A stretch of DNA of 34,875 bases from Opitutia bacterium (GTDB taxonomy: Bacteria; Verrucomicrobiota; Verrucomicrobiae; Opitutales; Opitutaceae): contig CANEVO010000037.1 of the NCBI GenBank assembly GCA_947442255.1, positions 1 through 34,875 of the forward strand, read 5' to 3'. The position numbers and the translations under genes were made by a program. This document shows, piece after piece, positions 16,705 to 24,637 of this stretch (position 1 is the first letter of the stretch; every line of letters begins with the position of its first letter). Under the pieces are notes generated by a model. That model searched no databases and had not been told where the DNA came from. It saw nothing but the letters and a program-made list of their open reading frames with translations.

Positions 16705-18252
16705 TCAGGCGATCAGACCGTCGATCACCTTCGCCGGCGTCGTGCCGGTCAGTTTCTGCTCCAGCCCTTGGAATTTGAACGTGAGCCGCTCGTGCTCCAG
16801 GCCGAGCTGGTGCAGGATCGTCGCATGCAGATCGCGCACGTGCACGGGATCGCGGGCGACCTTGTAGGAAAAATCATCCGTTTCTCCGTAGGCGAAACCG
16901 GCCTTCAGGCCGCCGCCGGCGGCCCACATCGTGAAGCAATGGGGATGATGGTCGCGCCCGTAGTCCGTCGGCGTCAGCGCGCCCTGACAATAGACGGTCC
17001 GGCCGAATTCGCCGCCCCATACGACGAGAGTGTCGTCGAGCAGCCCCCGTCGTTTCAGATCGGTGATCAGCGCATAGCACGGTTGGTCGATGTCCGCACA
17101 CAGTCGCGAATCCTTCGAGGGCAGCTTGTCGTGCGAATCCCACCCGCGATGGAAGATCTGGGTAAAACGGACCCCGCGCTCCGCCATGCGCCGCGCGAGC
17201 AGGCAGTTGTGCGCGAATGTTCCCGGAATTCGCGATTTCGGCCCGTAGAGTTCGAAGGTCTCCGCCGACTCCGAACTCAAGTCGGTCAGCTCGGGCACCG
17301 AGGCCTGCATCCGAAACGCCATCTCGTACTGCTCGATGCGCGCGTGAATCTCCGGATCGCCGATCTCGGCAAAGGTGGACTGGTTGAGTTTCTGAATCCC
17401 ATCGAGCATCAGCCGGCGGCGGGTTGAATTGATCGACGGCGGATCCTTGATATACAGCACGGGATCGCCGCCGTCCGAGCGCAGCGCCACGCCGGCCGTG
17501 GACGGCGGCAGGAAGCCGCTGCCCCATAACCTCGAAAACAGCGCCTGCGGAGCGAAGTCGTCGCCCGGCAGTCGCGAGGTCAGCACCACGAAGGTCGGTA
17601 GGTTTTCATTGGCACTGCCCAGCCCGTAGGAAATCCACGCCCCCATCGACGGCTTTCCCGCGATGGTGTTGCCGGTGAGAAAATGGGTGATGGCCGGATC
17701 GTGGTTCACCGAGTCGGTGTGCATCGACCGGATGACCGCGAGTTCGTCGACGATCTTCGACGTCCACGGGAGCAGTTCGCTGGCCCAGATGCCCGACCGG
17801 CCATGCTGCCGGAACTTGAAGATCGACGGCGCCACCGGATACCGCGCCTGCTGCGAGCCCATGCCCAGGTTGGCGTCGCCACCCCCAAGCAGCGATTTCG
17901 GCAGGTCCACGTTATATTGCAGGGCCGGCTTGTAGTCCCACGTGTCCAACTGGGACGGGCCGCCCGCCATCACGAGGTAGATCGCCCGTTTGGCCTTGGG
18001 CGCGATGTGCGGCAGCCGCCGGACACCCGTGGGCAGCAAGCCCTGGCCCTCGGCCTTCGCCATCGCCCCGAGCAGGGAGTCGCCGAGCAAGGTCGACAGC
18101 GCCGCGCCCCCCAGGCCCCGGGCCACCTTGCCGAAAAACTGCCGCCGGGTCTCGTGCCGGAGATACTCCCGGCGCAGCCCGGCCGATACGACGGGATCGA
18201 ATCGCACGGGGATTTCGTCCGGATGCTTCGGGTCGCAGAAAAAGCAGCTCAT
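16705..18252 (-). CDS. DUF1501 family protein (Tat-exported, sulfatase-like fold)
   Basis: 515 residues. A twin-arginine-like segment (HETRRQFFGKVARG) with a following hydrophobic stretch lies about 35-60 residues in, as is usual in DUF1501 proteins of Planctomycetes and Verrucomicrobia. Family blocks are clear: RAIYLVMAGGPSQLDTWDYKP, SMHTDSVNHDPAITHFLTG, GAWISYGLGS, QIFHRGWDSHD, LVVWGGEFGRT and GRDHHPHCFTMWAAGGG. The fold is related to alkaline phosphatase/sulfatase, but the enzymatic role is not established. The start is ATG at 18252, just after the stop of the DUF1549/DUF1553 gene (18258), a 5 bp gap typical of this gene pair. It ends 75 bp from the convergent regulator. Confidence 0.93.
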   Translation of the reverse strand: MSCFFCDPKHPDEIPVRFDPVVSAGLRREYLRHETRRQFFGKVARGLGGAALSTLLGDSLLGAMAKAEGQGLLPTGVRRLPHIAPKAKRAIYLVMAGGPSQLDTWDYKPALQYNVDLPKSLLGGGDANLGMGSQQARYPVAPSIFKFRQHGRSGIWASELLPWTSKIVDELAVIRSMHTDSVNHDPAITHFLTGNTIAGKPSMGAWISYGLGSANENLPTFVVLTSRLPGDDFAPQALFSRLWGSGFLPPSTAGVALRSDGGDPVLYIKDPPSINSTRRRLMLDGIQKLNQSTFAEIGDPEIHARIEQYEMAFRMQASVPELTDLSSESAETFELYGPKSRIPGTFAHNCLLARRMAERGVRFTQIFHRGWDSHDKLPSKDSRLCADIDQPCYALITDLKRRGLLDDTLVVWGGEFGRTVYCQGALTPTDYGRDHHPHCFTMWAAGGGLKAGFAYGETDDFSYKVARDPVHVRDLHATILHQLGLEHERLTFKFQGLEQKLTGTTPAKVIDGLIA

Positions 18253-18257
18253 GGCTC

Positions 18258-21200
18258 CTATTTGTTGAAAGCTTGGTCGGTGTTGAGCAGCTGGCTCGCG
18301 ACCACGGTCCACGCCGCCTGCTCCGTGACCGGCAGCGCCCCATCCACCGGACTGTCGCCCACCGCCAGAAATTCGCGCGCTTCCTTTTCCGAGAAATCCC
18401 GCCGGAAGGCTCCGAGCGTCTCGAGCAACACGTTGCGGTCGGCGGCGGCAAGCGGCCTGGTCAGGACGGCCGCGGCCATGAAGGCGATCTTTTGTTCCTC
18501 GCTGCTGTCCGCCTGGCGCAGGGCGCGGGTGGCGAGATGCCGCGCCGCCTCGAGAAAATCGGGCGCGTTCAGCGTGATGAGCGCCTGCAACGGCGTGTTG
18601 GTGCGTTCGCGTTGCACGATGCAGACATCGCGTTGCGGCGCATCGAAGGTCGTCAGCACCGGCGGCGGACCGAAGCGTTTCCAAAAGGTATAGAGGCTGC
18701 GCCGGTACAATCCGTCGCCGATGTCGCGTTGGTGGGTTCGCGTGTTGCTGCGATCCATCGACAGCACCTCCCAGAGGCCCGGCGGCTGATAGGTGTTCAT
18801 GCTGGGCCCGCCAATCCGCTCGACCAGCAATCCGCCAGCGGCGAGGGCGCTGTCCCGGATCGCCTCCGCATCGAGGCGGAACCGCGGACCACGCGCGAGC
18901 AGACGGTTGGCCGGATCCTTTTCGAGGAGCGCGGGTGTGACCGCCGCCGATTGCCGGTAGGTGGCGGACATGACCAGTTGTTTGTAGAAGCGCTTCACCT
19001 CCCAGCCGTTCTCTTGAAAATCCACGGCCAGCCAGTCGAGCAGGCGGAAGTGGCTGGGCCGGGCGCCGACGATGCCAAAATCGCCGAGGGTGGAAACGAT
19101 GCCCGTGCCAAAAATCTCCTGCCACATGCGATTGACCGTCACCCGGGCCACCAGCGGATTTTCCGGGCTGACCAGCCACTGCGCCAGCCCAAGGCGGTTG
19201 CGCGGTGCGCCGGGCGGCAGCGGCGGCAAAAAATGGGGCACGTCGGCCGTCACCCGTTCCTTCAGCCGGTTGTACACCCCGCGGTCGAGCACATGGCTCA
19301 TGGGCAGGGCTTTCTTTTCCTGCATCACGAGCGTCTTCACTCCACCGGCCGAGAGACTCGCCAGCTTCTCGTCCAGGACCGCTTTTTCGGCCCGCCATGC
19401 GATGCTCGGTGCATCGACGTACTTGAGGAAAAAGTCCGTCACCAGCTTTCGCCCGTCCTCCGTCCACTCCGCCATCGGCCGGCTGACGATTTCGCTGACG
19501 ACGTCGTCATACATGGTCCCCCGGATCTCCCGATCGTCCAGCCGGCGGGCATACACGCGGATATCCTGATACGAGGTCTCCGGCAACGCCTGCGGCTCGA
19601 CCTTGATCACCTTGTCGTCCGGCAACGCCCCGGCGGCATTTTCGCGGCGACCCAATTGCAACGGAGCGGAAGTCCGGATGCTGCCGGACAGCGCGTCCTT
19701 GACGACTTCGACCGGCTGCCGCTCGCCATTGAGGTAAAGGCGCAGGCCCGACGCCTTGCCCGATCCGTCATAGCTGAACGCCAGGTGTGCCCACTCCAGC
19801 CGGCTGATCCGGGGCAACGCCCGCACGGTGATCGCGTTGTCCTTTCCCCCGTGGATGAGATTCACCACGAGGCGGCCCTCGGGGTAGCGCTGCAGTTTCG
19901 GAATCTCCGGCGTCGTGCCATCGTCCCAATAAATATCCCACCCGCGATTTTTGTCCGCCTCAGACATCTTGGACAGCAGCGCGCCCTGCTTCTTGCTCCG
20001 GCCGACGCGCGGCTGAAACCAGCCGGACACCGTAAAGGCGTCGGTGGACTCGAAATCGCCGAGTTGCCCGAACTTCAGCTGCGTGGTGGTCGCCAGCCGC
20101 AGCACCGGCCAGAACTTGAACTGCTCGCCCCAAAACGGTGCCTGATTTTCGGTGGTGAACTCCTGGGTGGCCGCACCCGGGGCACGGTTATGCACCTTGT
20201 CGCCCCGCCCCTCGTCGAGCCGAAAGCGGGCCAACAGTTTCTCCGTTGCCACCGGCTGCACCGCTTTTCGGCCATCCGCGGAGGCGAGCCAGCGCTCGAT
20301 CAACTTATCGGCTTCGGCCGCCCGGGCGAAGAGCTTCCGCTCCACCGTCGCCCGCTGCGCGAGAATCGCCCCGGCCTCCTCCCGCTTGTCCGCCGGCGGC
20401 AGGGTCAGGGTCGGAAAGAAACTCGCCTCCTCGTCATCGAACGGCGGATCCATGGAATTGTTGAAGAAGGCGCTGAGCTGATAGAATTCCTTCTGCGAAA
20501 GCGGATCGAATTTGTGGTCGTGGCAGGTCGCACACGCGGAGGTCAGGCCAAGGAATACGGTGGAAACCGTGCTTACCCGATCGGACACGTTGTGGAATTG
20601 GAGCTCTTCCGTGATCTCGCCCGACTCACTGGTGGTTTGGTGCGCGCGGTTGAATCCGGTCGCCACCACTTGATCGAAACTCTCCACCGGCAGCAGGTCG
20701 CCCGCGATCTGCTCCACCGCGAATTGATTGAACCGTTTGTTCTCGTTGAACGCCTTGATCACGTAGTCACGATACGGCCACTGCAGGCGAAAATTATCGA
20801 TGTGCAGCCCGTGCGTGTCGCTGTAGCGCGCCGCATCGAGCCAGTACCGCGCCCGGTGCTCGCCGTAGCGGGGGCTCGCCAGCAGCCGGTCCACCACGCG
20901 CTCGTAAGCCCCGGGCGAAGGGTCGGCCAGAAACGCCGCGGTCTCCTCCGGCGTGGGCGGCAGGCCGGTGAGATCGAACGTCGTCCGCCGGATGAGCGCA
21001 TACCTGTCCGCCTCGGGCGACGGGGTCAGCCCCTCGTGCTCCAAACGCGCCAGAACAAAACGATCGATGGCGTTTTTCGCCCAGTCCTTTTGGCGCGGCT
21101 CCGGCGGCGCGGAGCGCTCCGGTTTGATAAAGGCCCAGTGCTCCTGATACTCGGCCCCCTCCGCAATCCATCGCTTGAGCAGCGTCACCTGTTCGGGCTT

Positions 21201-21569
21201 GAGGCTCTTGTGCGACTCCGGCGGCGGCATGACCTCGCTTGCCTTCGTCGATTCGATGCGTCGCACCAGCAAACTCTCCTGCGGCTGGCCCTGCACAATC
21301 GCCGCTCCGCCCTTGCGCGGCAAAAAAGCGAATTCCGCGCGATCGAGCCGGAGTTCCCCTTTGCGCGAGGCGGCGTCCGGCCCGTGACATTGATAGCAAT
21401 TCTCCGAAAGAATCGGCTGGATCGATTCATTGAACCCAAGCTTTTGCGGTTGAGCCGAGGCCGGCGCCGGTGCTTTCGCGCCCTCATTCGGCCGCCGGAC
21501 AAAAACCGCCCCCACCGCCACGAGCGCGATCGTGATCGCCCAGACTAAGGATCGATGGTGATGCGCCAT
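18258..21569 (-). CDS. DUF1549/DUF1553 cytochrome with N-terminal PSCyt1 heme domain and internal LamG-like domain
   Basis: About 1103 residues. A signal-anchor lies at residues 8-25. Then comes a Planctomycete-type cytochrome c (PSCyt1) with CYQCH at about 58-62 and LSENCYQCHGPDAASRKGEL. DUF1549/PSCyt2 follows at about 150-380 (TFDLTGLPPTPEETAAFL, RYWLDAARYSDTHG, and a second CATCH). A concanavalin/LamG-like insert (about 500-680: FTVSGWFQPRVGR, LYLNGERQPVEV) precedes the DUF1553/PSD1 domain at the C-terminus (ARVTVNRMWQEIFGTGIV, ERTNTPLQALITLN). The LamG fold suggests contact with a carbohydrate or another surface ligand. The ATG at 21569 was preferred over the TTG at 21596. It is the first gene of the pair with DUF1501 and is preceded by operator copy C about 217 bp upstream. 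Confidence 0.93.
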   Translation of the reverse strand: MAHHHRSLVWAITIALVAVGAVFVRRPNEGAKAPAPASAQPQKLGFNESIQPILSENCYQCHGPDAASRKGELRLDRAEFAFLPRKGGAAIVQGQPQESLLVRRIESTKASEVMPPPESHKSLKPEQVTLLKRWIAEGAEYQEHWAFIKPERSAPPEPRQKDWAKNAIDRFVLARLEHEGLTPSPEADRYALIRRTTFDLTGLPPTPEETAAFLADPSPGAYERVVDRLLASPRYGEHRARYWLDAARYSDTHGLHIDNFRLQWPYRDYVIKAFNENKRFNQFAVEQIAGDLLPVESFDQVVATGFNRAHQTTSESGEITEELQFHNVSDRVSTVSTVFLGLTSACATCHDHKFDPLSQKEFYQLSAFFNNSMDPPFDDEEASFFPTLTLPPADKREEAGAILAQRATVERKLFARAAEADKLIERWLASADGRKAVQPVATEKLLARFRLDEGRGDKVHNRAPGAATQEFTTENQAPFWGEQFKFWPVLRLATTTQLKFGQLGDFESTDAFTVSGWFQPRVGRSKKQGALLSKMSEADKNRGWDIYWDDGTTPEIPKLQRYPEGRLVVNLIHGGKDNAITVRALPRISRLEWAHLAFSYDGSGKASGLRLYLNGERQPVEVVKDALSGSIRTSAPLQLGRRENAAGALPDDKVIKVEPQALPETSYQDIRVYARRLDDREIRGTMYDDVVSEIVSRPMAEWTEDGRKLVTDFFLKYVDAPSIAWRAEKAVLDEKLASLSAGGVKTLVMQEKKALPMSHVLDRGVYNRLKERVTADVPHFLPPLPPGAPRNRLGLAQWLVSPENPLVARVTVNRMWQEIFGTGIVSTLGDFGIVGARPSHFRLLDWLAVDFQENGWEVKRFYKQLVMSATYRQSAAVTPALLEKDPANRLLARGPRFRLDAEAIRDSALAAGGLLVERIGGPSMNTYQPPGLWEVLSMDRSNTRTHQRDIGDGLYRRSLYTFWKRFGPPPVLTTFDAPQRDVCIVQRERTNTPLQALITLNAPDFLEAARHLATRALRQADSSEEQKIAFMAAAVLTRPLAAADRNVLLETLGAFRRDFSEKEAREFLAVGDSPVDGALPVTEQAAWTVVASQLLNTDQAFNK

Positions 21570-21786
21570 TATAAGCCGTGAGGGAAAATGAACCAAAGGG
21601 AGCGATGGGCCCTGAAACCGGGTGCAGGCAAATTACTCAGATGAAGTGGAGCGCGGGAAGAAAGCGATCGGCGGCGATGCGGTGGCACCACGGGCGACGA
21701 TCCATGAAAAATTCCGTCGAATCAAGAGGCTCACGATGTGGTCGGGATTGGGAGCGATGCCCCAAATTCATGATCTCGGGTAGCAT

Positions 21787-21831
21787 CCGCAACTCGAGAT
21801 TTGTCCAAAAGAATGCCGCTTTTCGGTCACG
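21787..21831 (-). promoter_or_regulatory. Operator-like element C upstream of the DUF1549/DUF1553 gene
   Basis: Minus-strand reading: CGTGACCG, then AAAAGCGGCATT, CTTTTGG, and AAATCTCGAGTTGCGG. The outer TGACCG, the TTTTGGACAAAT core and the terminal TTGCGG match copy A; the first half-site keeps AAAnnCnGnATT exactly. Confidence 0.62.
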
Positions 21832-22170
21832 ACATTTCCAGCCGGTCACACGCGAGAATCGGCCGGCGAGATCGCGCCGGCATCAGGTCGCCCCAAGGCG
21901 CGGAAGGCCCACCAGCGGCCAGAAGCTGAGGCGCCGAACGCCCAACCCGTTCGACGCGATTCCGCCCCGGCAGCGCGAGGCCAGGCCGACGATGGCCGGG
22001 AGGCACGCCCTGGCCCGCTTCGGCCTGTTCGTAACCGATCTCCCGGGGTCAGCCCACTCCCCCGCATCGGGCCGGCTGCTCACTCCCTCCCCGCCATTCC
22101 ATTTGCCGTGATCCCGTTCGGGCGGTCGGGCAAATTCCGATTTCTATTCCGCACGCGGAATGCTCCGGCG

Positions 22171-22214
22171 CTGACCGGAAAACAGTATTTTTTGGCCAAC
22201 TCCCGGATTGCAGC
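22171..22214 (+). promoter_or_regulatory. Operator-like element D upstream of the oxygenase remnant and aldolase
   Basis: Plus-strand reading: CTGACCGG, AAAACAGTATT, a T-run ending TTTGG, then AACTCCCGGATTGCAG. One T shorter than the other copies, so its half-sites are 20 bp apart. It ends 47 bp before the GTG at 22261 that opens the oxygenase-like fragment. Confidence 0.65.
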
Positions 22215-22260
22215 GCCGGGGCCGGCCCAAAACCTTTTCGCCCATCGCCGGGCTTCCACC

Positions 22261-22767
22261 GTGACGCCCTTCCGTTTCGAAAACGCGAAAGTGGCCTGGA
22301 CGACCACCTACGAGGTGAAATCGAACTGGAAAATTTCCATGGAGAACTACCGGGAGTGTTACCACTGCCTGACCAACCACCCGGAGTTTTGCGCCACCGT
22401 TCCCGTGGGCCGCGGCGCCGCCCTCCACCAAAACACCGCGAACATCCGGATCATTCACGCGCCGAATCTCACGTTTTCCAATTACCCGCTGCGCCCGGGC
22501 GCCGGGACCCAAAGTATCGACGGCGAACTGGTCTCGATTCCCTTTGGGGATTTGAAGCTGACCGATGAACTCATCGCCAGTCTGCCGAACTACTACCTCA
22601 ACTTTTATTCGGCGCACGGCTTCGTGTTCAATCTCGACTACGCGATGACCTTCAGCGTCCACCCGCGCGACGCCCGGGGAGGCGAGGACCGACGGCGACG
22701 GGCGGACGAAGGTGTCCGGCCAAGCCCCGGGAACACACGGGCGCCGGAAATTGATTTCCCTCCGTGA
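22261..22767 (+). pseudogene. Remnant of a Rieske-type ring-hydroxylating oxygenase alpha subunit (catalytic domain only)
   Basis: From about 22261 to 22680 the frame matches the catalytic domain of Rieske non-heme iron oxygenases: VKSNWKISMENYRECYHCLT followed by NHPEFC supplies the asparagine-tryptophan motif and the two iron-binding histidines (ECYHCLTNH). Further on, PLRPGAGTQSIDGELVSIP and YLNFYSAHGFVFNLDYAMTF are typical of betaine/carnitine-demethylase-like members. The N-terminal Rieske [2Fe-2S] domain (CxH and CxxH motifs) is absent, and after FSVHP the sequence becomes an Arg/Asp-rich tail unlike the family, with loss of the C-terminal third including the last iron ligand. This is a gene fragment left by two deletions, not a working enzyme. 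It retains a regulatory element upstream (copy D) and precedes the aldolase gene, which suggests it was once the first gene of that unit. Confidence 0.75.
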
Positions 22768-22793
22768 AAGCAGACGCCACAGTGGCGGCTTCC

Positions 22794-23432
22794 ATGAAAA
22801 AAGACGCCGTCCTCTCAAAGATCAAAGCGGAGAAGGTGATCGCGCTGATTCGCGCCGACTCGCCCGACGGACTGCTCGATTGCGCCCGGGCGCTCGCCGC
22901 CGGCGGTCTCACCAGCATCGAACTCACCATGACCACGCCCGGGGCCATCCGCATGCTGGAGAAGGCGACCGCCGAACTGCCCGATTTCCTGTTCGGCCTC
23001 GGCACCGTGCTCGATGCGGAGACCGCCCGCGCCGGCATCCTCGCGGGCGCAAAGTTCATCGTCACCCCCGGCGCCCGGCTCGACGTCGTCACAATGTGCC
23101 AGCGCTACAGCGTGCCGATTTTCTGTGGCGCCTTCACGCCGACCGAAGTCATCGCCGTGTGGGAAGCCGGCGCCGACGCCGCGAAAATTTTTCCCGCCGA
23201 ATTTTTCGGCCCCAACTACATCAAGTCGCTCAAGGGCCCCCTGCCCCACGTCGAGATGGTGCCGACCGGCGGCGTCAACGAAACCAATGTCGGCGAATTC
23301 CTGAAAGCCGGCGCCTTTGCGACTGCGGCCGGCAGTTCCCTGGTGGACGGCAAGGCGTTCAAGGAAAAGAATTGGGCCGCGATCACGGCCAAGGCGAAGG
23401 CGTTTGTCGCTGCGGTCGCCGCCGTCAAATAA
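22794..23432 (+). CDS. Bifunctional KDPG/KHG-type aldolase (2-keto-3-deoxy acid aldolase)
   Basis: 212 residues, class I (Schiff-base) aldolase of the Entner-Doudoroff Eda family. The catalytic glutamate is Glu43 (SIELTMTTPG). The Schiff-base lysine is Lys131 in AAKIFPAEFFGP, matching FKFFPAE of E. coli Eda. The GLGTVLD, FIVTPG and PTGGVN blocks are also in place. In the PROSITE-type signature the segment after the glutamate is usually T-L-R; here it is T-M-T, so the Arg is missing and the substrate may differ from 6-phospho-KDPG. The reaction is cleavage of a 2-keto-3-deoxy acid to pyruvate and an aldehyde. The ATG at 22794 was preferred over the GTG at 22764, which overlaps the preceding frame. 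It probably serves as the final step of the nearby catabolic cluster and shares operator D at a distance. Confidence 0.92.
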   Translation: MKKDAVLSKIKAEKVIALIRADSPDGLLDCARALAAGGLTSIELTMTTPGAIRMLEKATAELPDFLFGLGTVLDAETARAGILAGAKFIVTPGARLDVVTMCQRYSVPIFCGAFTPTEVIAVWEAGADAAKIFPAEFFGPNYIKSLKGPLPHVEMVPTGGVNETNVGEFLKAGAFATAAGSSLVDGKAFKEKNWAAITAKAKAFVAAVAAVK

Positions 23433-23482
23433 GACCGGTGCGGCTTCGATCCCGTCGCGCTTATCCCGGCCGCATTTTCTCC

Positions 23483-23818
23483 ATGGTTCCCCCAGGCCGA
23501 CGGCCGCCGGACTGTGTCGCGTGGGTGGCCCGTACGCACTGGCTCGTTGGTGGCACCATCCTGGTCTCCGTCCTCCTGGTCTACGCGATCGTGAGCCGGC
23601 TGCCGGTCGAACTCGGTCCCCGTCTGTTCATCGCGAGCGCCGGCATCGCGGCCACCTATGGGCTCACCGGCACGCTGGTATGGTTCGGCCACCCGCTGGG
23701 CCGCATCCTGAGCTATCCGTGCAGCCTGCTCTATCTGCCGCGCCAGCAACTCGGGCTGCACATTTTTCGCGTGATGGGCTCCGCGGAATTCCGGGCGCAC
23801 TTCACGCGCCGTCCCTGA
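23483..23818 (+). CDS. Small two-helix membrane protein of unknown function
   Basis: 111 residues starting MVPPGRRPPDCVAWVART. Two hydrophobic segments (about 19-38, LVGGTILVSVLLVYAIVS, and 48-67, FIASAGIAATYGLTGTLVWF) predict membrane helices; the rest is basic (FRVMGSAEFRAHFTRRP at the end). I do not recognise a family. The ATG at 23483 gives a natural N-terminus inside a longer open frame. It follows the aldolase by 50 bp on the same strand and ends 3 bp before the convergent stop of the P-loop protein. Confidence 0.6.
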   Translation: MVPPGRRPPDCVAWVARTHWLVGGTILVSVLLVYAIVSRLPVELGPRLFIASAGIAATYGLTGTLVWFGHPLGRILSYPCSLLYLPRQQLGLHIFRVMGSAEFRAHFTRRP

Positions 23819-23821
23819 CCC

Positions 23822-24574
23822 TCAGAGGAATTTCGCGATGTCGGGCACCTTTTTCAGCCGCCGGCCCGCGGCATCCCGCACAAAGTAGGGTTCCTCCTCC
23901 AATGAGGCTACGACCTCCTCCTCTCCCTCGCTTTCCTCCTGCTCGTCGATCTGCTCGCCGCTGCTGTCGGTAAAGATCCATTCCTGCTCCTCGTCGAACA
24001 CATGGGTCATCCGACGGGCCTGCGGCTCCAGCACCAGCGCGGGATTCCGCAACCGGCCCGCCTTCACCATTTCGAAAAGACAGGGGTAATGCAGCTTTTC
24101 GAAATGCCCGAGAAACCCGCTGACCCATTTGTTTTCCACGCCCTCGCGGCGGTTGAGCAGCACCACATCTGCAAAATGCACGCACGCTTCGAACCACGGG
24201 AGCAGCTCCGGGTGCTTGGAGGCCAGCCGGCAGTCGACCACACAGAGAACGCGGGCGAGTTCGCCCCCCTGCGCCTCCAGCCAGGCCTTGAAGACTTCGA
24301 TTTGCTCGACCGGGTTGCGCCGGCCGCTCGTCACGAAAAACACCCGCGTGGCTTCGTGTGGCAATTCGGCGGCGATCGTGTCGTCGCGCCATGACCAGCG
24401 GGTGATTGCCGGCAGCCGCGCATCGGCCTCGTGCGCCGCCTCGTCGTCGGCCAGCAGCACCACCGTGCGCTCACTCCCATCGAACGCGCCTTCGATCAAA
24501 TCCGCCATGACCTCGCGCCGCCCCGCGCCGCTGGTGCCAAGAATGAGATAAACGAGTGGTTTTTGCGCAGCCAT
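23822..24574 (-). CDS. CobW-like P-loop protein with degenerate nucleotide-binding motif
   Basis: 250 residues. The N-terminal LVYLILGTSGAGRREVMADL has the shape of the Walker A loop of CobW/HypB-type GTPases, but the essential Lys-Ser/Thr is Arg19-Arg20. Later strands fit the same fold: RVFFVTSGRRNPVEQIEVF, ARVLCVVDCRLASKH and ADVVLLNRREGVENKW, where NRRE occupies the place of the NKxD guanine motif. The C-terminus is very acidic (EQEESEGEEEVVASLEEE at about residues 210-227). CobW-family proteins are metal chaperones, but the changed motifs make nucleotide hydrolysis doubtful. It is adjacent to aroC on the same strand (63 bp), with no functional link visible. Confidence 0.72.
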   Translation of the reverse strand: MAAQKPLVYLILGTSGAGRREVMADLIEGAFDGSERTVVLLADDEAAHEADARLPAITRWSWRDDTIAAELPHEATRVFFVTSGRRNPVEQIEVFKAWLEAQGGELARVLCVVDCRLASKHPELLPWFEACVHFADVVLLNRREGVENKWVSGFLGHFEKLHYPCLFEMVKAGRLRNPALVLEPQARRMTHVFDEEQEWIFTDSSGEQIDEQEESEGEEEVVASLEEEPYFVRDAAGRRLKKVPDIAKFL

Positions 24575-24637
24575 GTTAACCGGATGAAGAACGGGACCGA
24601 ATGCCGGCCGGGAACGACCGCATTCCAGCCCCGCGGT

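Larger units (their letters stand above)
21570..22260. other. Divergent control region between the cytochrome pair and the oxygenase/aldolase unit
   Basis: About 690 bp without a convincing gene. It carries operator copies C (facing the minus-strand cytochrome) and D (facing the plus-strand unit), about 340 bp apart. The stretch between them (21832-22170) has several open frames but no recognisable protein. The 217 bp between copy C and the start at 21569 look like a long leader. Confidence 0.6.

Noticed and set aside
18273..21548. A 1091-codon open frame on the plus strand opposite the DUF1549/DUF1553 gene
   Set aside because: Antisense shadow of a GC-rich gene; Arg/His/Gly-rich translation with no family pattern, while the minus strand carries clear domains.
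21637..21849. Small minus-strand frame (70 codons) in the leader behind operator C
   Set aside because: Starts inside or above the operator element and has no recognisable protein pattern.
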